Positions 40,901-47,760 of a stretch of 64,000 nucleotides of DNA are shown here, piece after piece. The stretch is from Shinella curvata (GTDB taxonomy: Bacteria > Pseudomonadota > Alphaproteobacteria > Rhizobiales > Rhizobiaceae). The notes beneath the pieces were generated by a model. It made no database searches. It was given only the letters and a program-made list of their open reading frames with translations, and had not been told where the DNA came from. The translations under genes and the position numbers were made by a program. Location: assembly GCF_022899935.1 (NCBI RefSeq), contig NZ_JALJCJ010000001.1, forward strand, positions 394,053 through 458,052, in the 5' to 3' direction. Every line of letters begins with the position of its first letter. Position 1 is the stretch's first letter.

Positions 40901-41062
40901 GAATTCCGCACAGCGGTCGACCGCTACATCTCGGACTTTGAAAAGCTGCTTGCCGATGTCGCCCGCAACGACCGCGACAAGGTGATGACGCAAACCTACC
41001 TCACCTCGGATACCGGCAAGGTCTACACCATGCTGGCCCACGCGGCAGGCCGCTTCAGCTAA
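34916..41062 (+). CDS. gpr: Growth Pole Ring protein (GPR / RgsE-like), giant polar-growth scaffold
   Basis: A 2,048-residue protein. An acidic, Pro-rich N-terminus (1-105) precedes two membrane spans (about 111-132 and 145-172). Then about 1,600 residues are almost wholly alpha-helical and repetitive (apolipoprotein/tropomyosin-like), with twelve consecutive 22-residue units at residues 945-1208. A linker rich in Pro, Gln and Glu follows, and a conserved C-terminal domain (about 1,930-2,048: LWRRYQRGERDVFTRRLYTLKG). This architecture is that of GPR of Agrobacterium tumefaciens and RgsE of Sinorhizobium, which form a ring at the growth pole and are needed for polar elongation. Start at 34916 (MATNKSNES) with GAGG upstream. 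Database names such as kinesin-like reflect coiled coils only. Confidence 0.85.
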   Translation: MATNKSNESIDEKAFQALEEALKIDFDDLAPETPSKKDTSEARVSEPAAGVSSKAQEKSANRPATGDTPRNLAPEPAPKTPAFTPANDGSRKSPAAILKSLDVRTSRSSIRMAVLASILWVIGGVGIANLLYAPQIWQIRSVADLVALPGAIGMVVAIVMPIMLFFAFAIMISRAHELRSAARSMAEVALRLSEPETVASDRIMSVGQAVRREVSAMNEGIERTIARATELETLVHSEVNALERSYTDNEMRVRTLVQELGSEREAIVSHAERIRSSISGAHEQLKDELASAGDNITQRLATSGEAFASMLDTRAAMLMEKSDSATQTIGAMLSARTDSLLSTLSSSGLALANEFDTRLDHLTKSLDSRGRDLLQQFETRATSLDTNTEKLNAALNERAKQLNETLIARTREISESLSVGQHAVTNGLDQVLQSMNAALDEKGAQFRQSLKNAADDTVMDLDLRSGFFDERMQTTVGQIASAFDNRVEEFAQAFDQRAGSLDSKLMESLGRINETVASGRDAIDGLLTSSIDRLGNTLTDQSFALATTLATSQEVLESAVSGHADAINNAVSGAHERVGAVLSEKSATLLGGLSEVQNRIESGFGARADALAESISGSERRLTEALDNRGTAIATDIQAAQARMEEALGARADEITSTIAASHNRLDSALTERTAALSAMLNETGSQLEQSVGSAADRVETALTGAARQIDEVITGRTANLTSVLSNSAGSMQSSIDAAASRVETVLTEGSRELGGVLHGQAAEFADAFSGRAAEIAEALSGRASQLAGSLVNTHEQIRATLDDRINAINVAITDGRNQLTETLNEQATNIGTSIATSAGMLEMSLEQHEETLRRTIDGSAALLDHRVRESAGAVAERLSETSAKIAEAADAFGARMETTVDSVATRFDTTGSRLEENLGKLEARIEHSVDNVSGIVDTAASRISDTLSERLSDLERVGGDVSLRVSDALSRPIAEVDRIGDETTARIAAALAGRVGDIERVSADAAERIEGALSGRLNDIERVTTEAAERLDNTLTGRTLEIELIADNAAQRIDTALTGRATEIERAAGESAQRIDNLLSGRASEIERIAGDVAQRIGDTLSSRASELERVTSDTAERIDNVLSGRAAEIERITGDATQRIDTTLSGRAAEIERVAGAATERLEGALTGHAGEIARLAGEATDRIDGTLTLRAGDIERVSTEASERIAATIDEKTGRIEERLGTMDRALTIGLDSVNRTIDGKAAGLAQTLRDAVSQAAQDMDAEAIRSAQSLAKTGEEFAHLSSSLRGAVSRAAQEMGVEAQRVAENIAKTGEDFAENLSIRNEAFTRSVDETTSSAVARFAETENRLASQAQSLRTGLGDVEKALEARGASIRSTLDERTRELNSMLASRTEELSRLINEEARPVIDDYAAVGREAVERITGVGREAAERISGVGRETAENISGVARESADRLRNENAALINAISARTADTLAAISNRTEEAAGAMRDIENGLAANVEGLIARLSESNGAIAGLVDSASQTLGAIDGRLTSTSERFTTSAERAADMVATTSRLLEGKVDRLSDISAGTLSQIGGIVGRFEDHSKILSQASDLLAAAQSNLVSTLEERQDALRSLSIGLVQRSEEIEKTMQSLEGMVEGVFTRAEERSGLIAGNLRGGIQSSFAEVGRILGETEKRAEAAATTLRDSLVKAGEEAGASVEGAFTRAEERTKEVANRLRGSVGASLSDVDRLLTESGKKSEAATTVMRESMREAVEEAIGKFSGATEEIRRAASEIRKELDQTRGELKRGAFDLPEEAKENAAQMRRAVSEQIKALQDLSDIIGKSSSALEVSRPAVQQPVVQQQPVQETRAVEPRREEPAALRGSLGLERAASATVPQRAQPLPAEAEAKTSGEGGWMRDLLRGAVSREEAQFAQPRGEAQAARPADARNPRHVVESLNSLSVDIARAIDHDASVDLWRRYQRGERDVFTRRLYTLKGQQTFDEIKRKYEREPEFRTAVDRYISDFEKLLADVARNDRDKVMTQTYLTSDTGKVYTMLAHAAGRFS
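37748..38539 (+). repeat. Twelve tandem 66-base (22-residue) repeats in gpr
   Basis: Each unit reads roughly xDxLSGRAxEIERVxxDAxERI; I could align twelve in exact 22-residue register with no gap. Identity between units is moderate (about half of positions), so this is old internal duplication at protein level rather than recent copy DNA. The consensus Arg/Glu pattern predicts a long amphipathic helix with 11-residue periodicity. Confidence 0.85.
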
Positions 41063-41086
41063 GCGCAAACGAGATCGAAAACAGCG

Positions 41087-41113
41087 ACGGCCGCCCCTCG
41101 GGCGGCCGTTTTG
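41087..41113 (+). terminator. Intrinsic terminator of gpr
   Basis: ACGGCCGCCC (41087-41096) pairs with GGGCGGCCGT (41100-41109), loop CTC, followed by TTTGC. It lies 25 bases past the gpr stop. Confidence 0.8.
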
Positions 41114-41250
41114 CTGTGATAACGCGCCGATAACGCAGATGTGAGGCCTCCACGCCATTTCCCCGCGCCAAAACCTTATAATCCGCGTGCGCTGCCTCTA
41201 TATGCGTCTCGACGCACCTTGAAGGTGCCAAGGGGAAGAGAGACGAAAAT

Positions 41251-42222
41251 ATGATTTTTATACAGGGATTTGGGCGTGTGCTGGCAACGCTGGCGATCGC
41301 GCTGATGACAATCGTCACGGTGGTTGACGTCGCCGAAGCGCGCCGTGCCGGCGGCGGTTTCGGCAGCCGCGGCACCCGCACGTTCACCACACCCTCGACG
41401 ACGCGCACATCGCCGACGGAGGCCCAGCCGATCGACCGCACCATGACGCGCCAGCAGTCGGCGCAGCCCTCCGCGGGCCGCAACACGACGGCCGCGAACC
41501 AGCGCCCCGGCCTGTTCGGCGGCTTTGGCGGCAGGTTGCTCGGCGGCCTGATGCTTGGCGGCCTCGTCGGCATGCTTCTCGGCTCCGGCCTCGGCGGCGG
41601 CATCGGTTTCCTCGGCCTCATCCTGCAGGTGGCGCTGATCGCCGGCCTGTTCTTCTTCCTGCGGCGCATGTTCGCGCAGCGCAATGCACCGGCCTATGCC
41701 GGCAATAGTCAGGCGCGCAGCGCCTATCAGGGCGGCGCCTCCGACTTCGAGATCCCGCGCATCGGCGGCGGCAACCGGCAGGCGGCTGTCCAACCGAAAA
41801 ACAGTGATGAAATCGGCATCCAGCAGACGGACCTGGAACAGTTCGAAAGCATGCTGAAGGAATTGCAGGCAGCCTATGCGGCGGAAGACTTCCGCACGCT
41901 GCGCCAGATCACGACGCCGGAAGCAATGTCCTATCTCGCCGAGGAACTGAGCGACAACGCCACCCAGGGTCTGAGGAACGAGGTCAAGGATATCCATCTC
42001 GTGCAGGGCGACGTCGCAGAATCCTGGCGCGAAGGGTCGGATGACTATGCGACCGTCGCGATGCGCTATGAGAGCATTGACGTGATGCGCGACCGCTCGA
42101 CCGGCAAACTGGAGTCCGGTGATCCGGACAATCTGACGGAAGCCGTCGAAATCTGGACATTCCTGCGCCGCAACGGTGGTGAATGGAAGGTATCGGCCAT
42201 CCAGGGCGTCGCCGACGCCTGA
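41251..42222 (+). CDS. Tim44-like domain membrane protein
   Basis: A 323-residue protein. An N-terminal signal/anchor (about 10-28, with RRAGGGFGSRG after it) precedes a Gly-rich membrane segment (about 90-138) and the Tim44-like domain (about 190-320: DLEQFESMLKELQAAYAAEDF, GDVAESWREGSDDYATVAMRYES, FLRRNGGEWKVSAIQ). In bacteria such proteins are membrane-attached and of unknown job; the mitochondrial relative anchors the import motor. The Gly/Arg-rich N-terminus resembles the TIM44-related proteins next to polar genes, but linkage to gpr is only positional, with a terminator between. Confidence 0.82.
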   Translation: MIFIQGFGRVLATLAIALMTIVTVVDVAEARRAGGGFGSRGTRTFTTPSTTRTSPTEAQPIDRTMTRQQSAQPSAGRNTTAANQRPGLFGGFGGRLLGGLMLGGLVGMLLGSGLGGGIGFLGLILQVALIAGLFFFLRRMFAQRNAPAYAGNSQARSAYQGGASDFEIPRIGGGNRQAAVQPKNSDEIGIQQTDLEQFESMLKELQAAYAAEDFRTLRQITTPEAMSYLAEELSDNATQGLRNEVKDIHLVQGDVAESWREGSDDYATVAMRYESIDVMRDRSTGKLESGDPDNLTEAVEIWTFLRRNGGEWKVSAIQGVADA

Positions 42223-42270
42223 TCAGGCAAGGGGGCGGCACAGGTCGCCCTCCTCCGGCCTGCCAACTAT

Positions 42271-42294
42271 CTTCTCCCCGTTTGCGGGGAGAAG
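42271..42294. repeat. Short inverted repeat (CTTCTCCCC / GGGGAGAAG)
   Basis: A perfect 9-base stem with a 6-base loop after the Tim44-like gene. Similar CTTCTCCCC-type hairpins are scattered in rhizobial intergenic regions; a less perfect copy follows at about 42355-42382. It may serve as a terminator but lacks a long T-run. Confidence 0.55.
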
Positions 42295-42420
42295 GAAAAG
42301 GGTACGACGGTTTCTTCCTGTCGCATCGTCAGACTTTATGAAAATCAGGCATCCTCTCCTTCCCTCCGCCTGCGGAGAGAAGTGCCTGCAAGGTGATGAG
42401 AGGCTTCTAAATCCGAAAAA

Positions 42421-43038
42421 TCAGATCGTGGAGAGCGTCCAGCCGACGATATCGGCTGTCACGCGCGCAAAGGCAGCATCGAGCGCCTTCACGAAAGCCG
42501 GGTTGCCCGTGCCGCTGACTGGCACCGTCGCACGAAACACTTTTTGCGACCGCACCGTGCCATTGCGATCATTGAGCAGCTTGGCCGAAATTTCCACAAC
42601 GGCGGTATCCGCACCCGCGGCCTGCACCTCGAAGGATCTGATATCGGTGACGAGCTGGTAGTCGATCGCAAGGCCCTGCCCCGGCATGCCGACACCGCCG
42701 AGACGACCGGTGTTTTCGAAGGCCTGGACGAGCTTCGACTGCACCATCTTGCTCAGGCTGTCGCTCCACTGCGCCTTGGCGAGATACTGGATCTCGGACG
42801 GCGTCGGGCGAATGACGATCTGCTCGCTGTCGAGCGCCTTCAAGGCGGAAGGCTGCGGCACAAGAAGCTGACGGCTCTTTGCGGACGGGCCTTCGACGGC
42901 ACTCAGGGCCGAAAGGCTGAACGTATCGTTGTTCGCCGCCTTGCTGCCGCAGCCGGCAAGCGTTGCCGCCAGAACCACGATCAGGGCAGCGCGCGCCGCC
43001 GTTCCGTTCCGCAACAACTCGATACCCGATACTGTCAT
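42421..43038 (-). CDS. ABC-transport auxiliary lipoprotein (PqiC/Mla-associated type)
   Basis: A 205-residue lipoprotein with a lipobox LAGC (about residues 27-30) after a hydrophobic signal. The mature part has the DUF330-like pattern (PSEIQYLAKAQWSDSLSKMVQSKL, VVEISAKLLNDRNG) seen in YmbA/PqiC lipoproteins that work with MCE-domain transport systems. It is downstream of the MlaD-type gene on the same strand, after a 223-base gap that is long for an operon, so it may have its own promoter. AGAGGACGAG precedes the ATG. Confidence 0.85.
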   Translation of the reverse strand: MTVSGIELLRNGTAARAALIVVLAATLAGCGSKAANNDTFSLSALSAVEGPSAKSRQLLVPQPSALKALDSEQIVIRPTPSEIQYLAKAQWSDSLSKMVQSKLVQAFENTGRLGGVGMPGQGLAIDYQLVTDIRSFEVQAAGADTAVVEISAKLLNDRNGTVRSQKVFRATVPVSGTGNPAFVKALDAAFARVTADIVGWTLSTI

Positions 43039-43261
43039 CTCGTCCTCTAAGCCACAGACTCAATGTCTAGCAGCGGCACAACAACAAGTCACGGCTGCGA
43101 TACCGGACAAATTCACGTCCCAAACATCCGAAGTACCATTGTGGAAATAGAGCCACACCTAAAACCCACAGCATTTCCGATTTTCTTCAAATCGCGAAAT
43201 ACTCTATCTGTTTTGCGCAATTCCAGCCGCAAAACCGCGTCGCACTTTTGCTGGAATTGCT

Positions 43262-44632
43262 TTAGCGCCGCGTGCGGCCGTCATACTGTTTCACCGTCTC
43301 GCCACCGAACAGCAGGCGCTGCGGATCACGCTCGAAGCCTGATATCGCGCTGTCGAGGTTCTGGATCGTCCGGCGCGTATCCAGCACGAGCGCCTCGACA
43401 TCGCGCAGGCCCGAGCCGGAGAAGCGCTGGAGGCCATCGGCAATCGGGCCGATGCGGCCGTTCAGCGTATCGGCCGCCTGCTTGATCGATTGCAGCGTGG
43501 CCTTGGCCTCGGCAAAGAGCGATTCGGAGTCGCCTTCACCCAGGAAGCCGTCGAGCTTGGCGAGCACGCCATCGACGCGGGTGGAGGCCGCGTTCAGCTT
43601 CTTGGTCATCTGCTGCACGTCGGTGATGATCTGGTCGATATCTCCCTCGCGCTCGCCGATGCGGTTTGCCACCCCCGTGACGGAGGCGATCGCCTTGCGA
43701 GCATCGGCGCTTGCCACCGAAATGTTGTCGATCGCGCCCGAAACCTTCTGCGTGTCGACCGCGGCAATCAGCGTATCGACCTTGTCGAGCGCCGCATTGG
43801 CATTTTTGCCAAAGGTATCGAAGGTTTCCGCCGTCTTGCGGAACCCTTCGACCGTCGCCTTCACGTCACCGGAGGCCGCCGCGATGTCCTTGCTGATCTT
43901 GTCGACATTGCCGACGAAGTCCTCGACCTTCCTGGGATCGACGGCCTTGATGAGGTCATCGACCGAAGCAAGCGTCGAATCCAGTCGGCCGGAGAGATTG
44001 CGGAAGGTTTCCGACAGGCCGCCAACGCTCTTCAGGAACTCATCGATATTCTTGCCGTTGCGGGCAAGCGAATCGGAGAACTGCTCGGCATTGTTGATGG
44101 TCTTGGTCAGCGGTCCGCGCGCATCGGCGACAAAACCCTGGATGTCGGTGATGGCGGCATCGGCGCGCTTCAGGATCTTGTCAGCAGTCGACAGGATGTT
44201 GGTGACGCTCGACTGCTCTGCCTGGAGAACGGCAGCCGTCTCTGTATCGAAGGCCTTCTGGAGAATATTATCGGCGCCGGCATCGCCACCTGACAGTTCG
44301 ATATAGGCCGCCCCCGTCAGGCCCTGCACTTCGAGCACGGCCGAAGTCGATTGCTTGACCGGCGCACTTGTCGCAACTTCCGTCATGGCGACGGAAAAGC
44401 GCGGGTCGTCGGCATCGATGGCGAGGCTGCGCACGGAGCCCACCGGGATGCCGTTGAAACGCACGGGCGAACCGATGCTCAGACCGTTGGCGGAGCCCGG
44501 AATGCGGATGGCGAGCTGCGCCATGTCGCCGCTCCGGCCATATTGCGACATCCAGTAGACGAAGCCGAAAGCGGCGGCCATCACGAGAACGGTGAAGAAA
44601 CCGACGATGGCGTAATTGGCTTTCGTTTCCAT
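43262..44632 (-). CDS. mlaD: MlaD-family MCE-domain lipid transport protein
   Basis: A 456-residue periplasmic substrate-binding component anchored by an N-terminal span (about 8-29). The MCE domain is at about 38-120 (GLSIGSPVRFNGIPVGSVRSL, VEVQGLTGAAYIEL). The remaining 330 residues form long helical segments with heptad-like repeats, longer than in E. coli MlaD, as usual in alphaproteobacteria, and may build a tunnel across the periplasm. It is read after mlaF on the same strand with a 61-base gap. Confidence 0.92.
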   Translation of the reverse strand: METKANYAIVGFFTVLVMAAAFGFVYWMSQYGRSGDMAQLAIRIPGSANGLSIGSPVRFNGIPVGSVRSLAIDADDPRFSVAMTEVATSAPVKQSTSAVLEVQGLTGAAYIELSGGDAGADNILQKAFDTETAAVLQAEQSSVTNILSTADKILKRADAAITDIQGFVADARGPLTKTINNAEQFSDSLARNGKNIDEFLKSVGGLSETFRNLSGRLDSTLASVDDLIKAVDPRKVEDFVGNVDKISKDIAAASGDVKATVEGFRKTAETFDTFGKNANAALDKVDTLIAAVDTQKVSGAIDNISVASADARKAIASVTGVANRIGEREGDIDQIITDVQQMTKKLNAASTRVDGVLAKLDGFLGEGDSESLFAEAKATLQSIKQAADTLNGRIGPIADGLQRFSGSGLRDVEALVLDTRRTIQNLDSAISGFERDPQRLLFGGETVKQYDGRTRR

Positions 44633-44693
44633 GCTTCAGGCTATCCCGCTTCGCAATTCCTATTCCGGGGCAGCGAGGCTCCCGGATATTTTT

Positions 44694-45479
44694 TCACGGC
44701 TTCCGGACGATGGAGCGCGCGCGCTTGCCCTGGAAATAGGACTGCACCCATGGATCGTCAAAGGCCAGCATGTCCTCGATCGTGCCTTCGACCATGACCT
44801 TCTTCTTCCCGAGAACGGCAATGCGGTCGCAGACCGAAAACAGGCTGTCGAGGTCGTGAGTCACCATATACACGGTCAATCCCAGGGTGTCGCGCAGTTT
44901 GGCGATCAGTTCGTCGAATTCGGCCGCACCGATCGGGTCGAGGCCTGAGGTCGGCTCGTCGAGAAAGACCAGCGCCGGGTCGAGCGCGAGCGCCCGTGCC
45001 AGTGCGGCGCGTTTGATCATGCCGCCAGAAAGTTCTGAGGGAAACTTGTCCGCCGCCTCCGGCGCGAGGCCCACCAGCTCGATCTTCAACTTCGCCAGCT
45101 CGTCCATCATCGCCTGCGGCAGGTCGAGATATTCGCGCATCGGTACCTGGATGTTTTCCTTCACCGTCAGCGAGGAAAACAGCGCACCGTGCTGGAAGAG
45201 CACACCGAGCTTCATGTCGAGCGCCAGGCGCTGGGCTTGCGTCGCCTTGTCGAAATCCGTGCCGAAGATGCGAATATTGCCGGAGCGACGCGGCAGAAGA
45301 CGCAGCACGGTGCGCATCAGCACGGACTTGCCGGTGCCGGAGGCGCCGACGAAGCCGAGGATTTCACCGCGATGGATATCGAGGTTCAGCCGGTCGAGCA
45401 CGACATTGCTGCCGAAGGCCACGGTCAGGTCCTTGACCGAAAGCACGACATCATCCTGTTTTTCGAGAGCCGGATCCAT
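44694..45479 (-). CDS. mlaF: MlaF-type ABC transporter ATPase
   Basis: A 261-residue ATP-binding subunit. Walker A GASGTGKS (about 45-52), Q-loop FQHGALFS, signature LSGGMIKRAALARALALDP, Walker B VFLDEPTSGLDP and the switch histidine in VTHDL are all intact; the GGM rather than GGQ signature is typical of MlaF. Powers lipid movement between the membranes. It starts 8 bases after mlaE, so the two are certainly co-transcribed. Confidence 0.95.
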   Translation of the reverse strand: MDPALEKQDDVVLSVKDLTVAFGSNVVLDRLNLDIHRGEILGFVGASGTGKSVLMRTVLRLLPRRSGNIRIFGTDFDKATQAQRLALDMKLGVLFQHGALFSSLTVKENIQVPMREYLDLPQAMMDELAKLKIELVGLAPEAADKFPSELSGGMIKRAALARALALDPALVFLDEPTSGLDPIGAAEFDELIAKLRDTLGLTVYMVTHDLDSLFSVCDRIAVLGKKKVMVEGTIEDMLAFDDPWVQSYFQGKRARSIVRKP

Positions 45480-45487
45480 GCGCGTTC

Positions 45488-46705
45488 CTAGAAATCGATT
45501 GCCGCGTAGAACATGGCAAACAGACCATCGACGAGGATGACGACGAAGATCGACTTCACCACGGCGGCCGTGACATGGCGCCCGAGCGATTCGGCACTGC
45601 CGCCAACCTTCAACCCCTCCACGGAAGCGACGATGCCGATGATCAGCGCCATGAAGGGCGCCTTGATCATGCCGGATACCACCGTCGAGAGATCGATGGC
45701 CTCGCGCAGACGCGAGAGAAACGTATCGAAGGTGATGCCGGAATAGGCCCAGGCGACGCAGGCCGCGCCGAACAGTGCGGCGAAGTTCGCGATGATGGTG
45801 AGCAGCGGCAGCGCGACGGTCAGCGCAACGAGCCGTGGAAAGACGAGCACGCCGACAGGGCTGAGACCCATGACCTTCAGCGCATCGATCTCCTCGCGCA
45901 TCTTCATCGAGCCGATTTCGGCGGTGATGGCGCTGCCGGAGCGGCCAGCGATCATGATCGCGGTCAGGAGCACGCCGATTTCGCGCAGCTGAAGGATGCC
46001 GACGAGGTCGACGACGAAGACCTCGGCCCCGAAATAGCGCAGCTGGAAGGCACCCTGCTGGGCGATGATGGCGCCGATAAGGAACGACATCAACAGGATG
46101 ATCGGCACGGCGCGCACGCCCATATGGTCGATCTGGTGCACGATCGCGGCGGGAGACAGCCCGCTACGGCGGCCGATCTTCAACTGCGCACCGCGCACTG
46201 CCGATCCGAGGATGAACATGGCGGCAACCGTATCGTCCCAGGCGTCCATAACGACGCGACCGACCGGTGAGAAAACGCGCTCAAATAGCGTGGCCCGATT
46301 TGCCTTTTCCGTGCGCGGCTCGGCAAGCTTTTCAGGCAGAGCAGAGACGAGGTCGGCATAACGCTCGCCATCGCCGTCCCTGAGATGCACCTCGCCGCCG
46401 CCGGATTGCCGCTCGGTGATGGCGCGGCGCAGCAGCCACGCACCGGCCGTATCCATTTCGGAGACGCCACTGAGATCAACCTCCAGCGCACCGCCCTTGC
46501 CCCCGGCCAGGTCGGCAAGCCGCTTTGCGCCGGCAACGGCGGTCGTGTTCACCCAGTGGCCGGACAGGCGCCAGACCTCCCCGCCATTGTCCGGCAGGCT
46601 TTCGCTCACGATATCGGCTGAAGGGCTGGCGGCTGTGGTCAAGTCTCTTGCATCTTCCCGTGCTTGCGGCACAACATGCGCCTGTCTTATCGGCTCGCCG
46701 GCCAT
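45488..46705 (-). CDS. mlaE: MlaE permease with N-terminal STAS domain
   Basis: A 405-residue protein. An N-terminal STAS domain (about 40-110: LEVDLSGVSEMDTAGAWLLRRAI) is fused to an MlaE permease (about 150-405) with five to six membrane spans and LLMSFLIGAIIAQQG, GILQLREIGVLLTAIMIAGRSGSAITAEIGSMK motifs. In E. coli the STAS part is the separate protein MlaB, so this one gene replaces mlaB plus mlaE. The ribosome-binding site before 46705 is weak, and the start could be some codons inside. The start is 71 bases from the divergent epimerase gene. Confidence 0.93.
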   Translation of the reverse strand: MAGEPIRQAHVVPQAREDARDLTTAASPSADIVSESLPDNGGEVWRLSGHWVNTTAVAGAKRLADLAGGKGGALEVDLSGVSEMDTAGAWLLRRAITERQSGGGEVHLRDGDGERYADLVSALPEKLAEPRTEKANRATLFERVFSPVGRVVMDAWDDTVAAMFILGSAVRGAQLKIGRRSGLSPAAIVHQIDHMGVRAVPIILLMSFLIGAIIAQQGAFQLRYFGAEVFVVDLVGILQLREIGVLLTAIMIAGRSGSAITAEIGSMKMREEIDALKVMGLSPVGVLVFPRLVALTVALPLLTIIANFAALFGAACVAWAYSGITFDTFLSRLREAIDLSTVVSGMIKAPFMALIIGIVASVEGLKVGGSAESLGRHVTAAVVKSIFVVILVDGLFAMFYAAIDF

Positions 46706-46776
46706 CTGTCACCGAACGAACCGGCAAAAGCCCGTTTCCGCCTCGAATTTTTCGGGGCCAGCCAGGATCCCGCCCG

Positions 46777-47760
46777 ATGCATCGCAGACTGCGCGCAACC
46801 GCCGAAACCTTCCCGATTGCCGGGGCCTTCACGATTTCCCGTGGCGCCAAGACGACAGCCGAGGTGGTGATCTGCGAAATCGAGTCCTCCGGACAGATCG
46901 GCCGGGGCGAATGCGTGCCCTATGCCCGCTACGGCGAATCAGTGCCCGGCGTGCTGGCCGCAATCGAGGAGATGCGTGGCATCGTCGAGGACAATATCGG
47001 TCGCGAGGACCTTGCCCGCATCATGCCGGCCGGGGCCGCCCGCAACGCCATCGATTGCGCCCTTTGGGACCTCGAAGCCAAACTTTCGGGCGTGCCGACC
47101 TGGCAAGTCATCAACGCCGCCGCCCCGCAGAAACTCGTCACCGCCTACACGCTCTCGCTCGGCGAGCCCGAGGCCATGCAGCGCCAGGCCGCCGAGCATG
47201 CCGGCCGCGCCCTTCTCAAGGTGAAAGTCGGCACGGCCGACGATGCCGCCCGCATCAGGGCCGTGCGCGCCGGCGCCCCCGACAGCGCGATCATCCTCGA
47301 CGCCAACGAGGGCTGGACGCCCGAAAACCTCGCCTACCACTTCGCCATTTGCGCGGAGGCGCGCATCGCGCTCGTCGAGCAGCCGCTGCCGGCCGGAAAC
47401 GATTCGGCACTTTCAGACCATGCGCGACCGATCCCGGTCTGCGCGGACGAAAGCGTGCATCGCACGGAGGACGTGGCAAAGCTCGTCGACCGCTACGACG
47501 CGATCAACATCAAGCTCGACAAGGCTGGCGGCCTGACGGAGGCGCTGGCGTTACGCGAAGCCGCCCGCGAACTGGGGCTGAAGATCATGGTGGGCTGCAT
47601 GGTCGGCACGTCGCTCGGCATGGCGCCGGCGGTGCTTCTGGCGCAGGGCGCCGATTTCGTCGATCTCGACGGCCCCCTGCTGCTGGCGCGCGACCGAATG
47701 CCCGGCCTGCATTACGAAGGATCCTCGGTCTATCCGCCCGAAGCAACGCTCTGGGGCTGA
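46777..47760 (+). CDS. Enolase-superfamily dipeptide epimerase (DgcA / YcjG type)
   Basis: A 327-residue enzyme of the muconate-lactonizing-like subgroup. Catalytic KxK is in LLKVKVG (about 148-151); metal ligands are D in ILDANEGW, E in LVEQPLP and D in CADESVH; the second catalytic lysine is in NIKLDKAGG. This pattern matches L-Ala-D/L-Glu epimerases and the rhizobial racemase DgcA acting on N-acylated D-glutamate. No DUF1611 (DgcN) gene is adjacent, so the dipeptide epimerase role in recycling murein peptides is slightly favoured. AGGA precedes the ATG at 46777. Confidence 0.88.
   Translation: MHRRLRATAETFPIAGAFTISRGAKTTAEVVICEIESSGQIGRGECVPYARYGESVPGVLAAIEEMRGIVEDNIGREDLARIMPAGAARNAIDCALWDLEAKLSGVPTWQVINAAAPQKLVTAYTLSLGEPEAMQRQAAEHAGRALLKVKVGTADDAARIRAVRAGAPDSAIILDANEGWTPENLAYHFAICAEARIALVEQPLPAGNDSALSDHARPIPVCADESVHRTEDVAKLVDRYDAINIKLDKAGGLTEALALREAARELGLKIMVGCMVGTSLGMAPAVLLAQGADFVDLDGPLLLARDRMPGLHYEGSSVYPPEATLWG

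Noticed and set aside
36500-41158. 1,552-codon minus-strand frame
   Set aside because: Antisense to the repeats of gpr. The codon bias of the 22-residue units keeps the opposite frame open; it has no own start signal or family.
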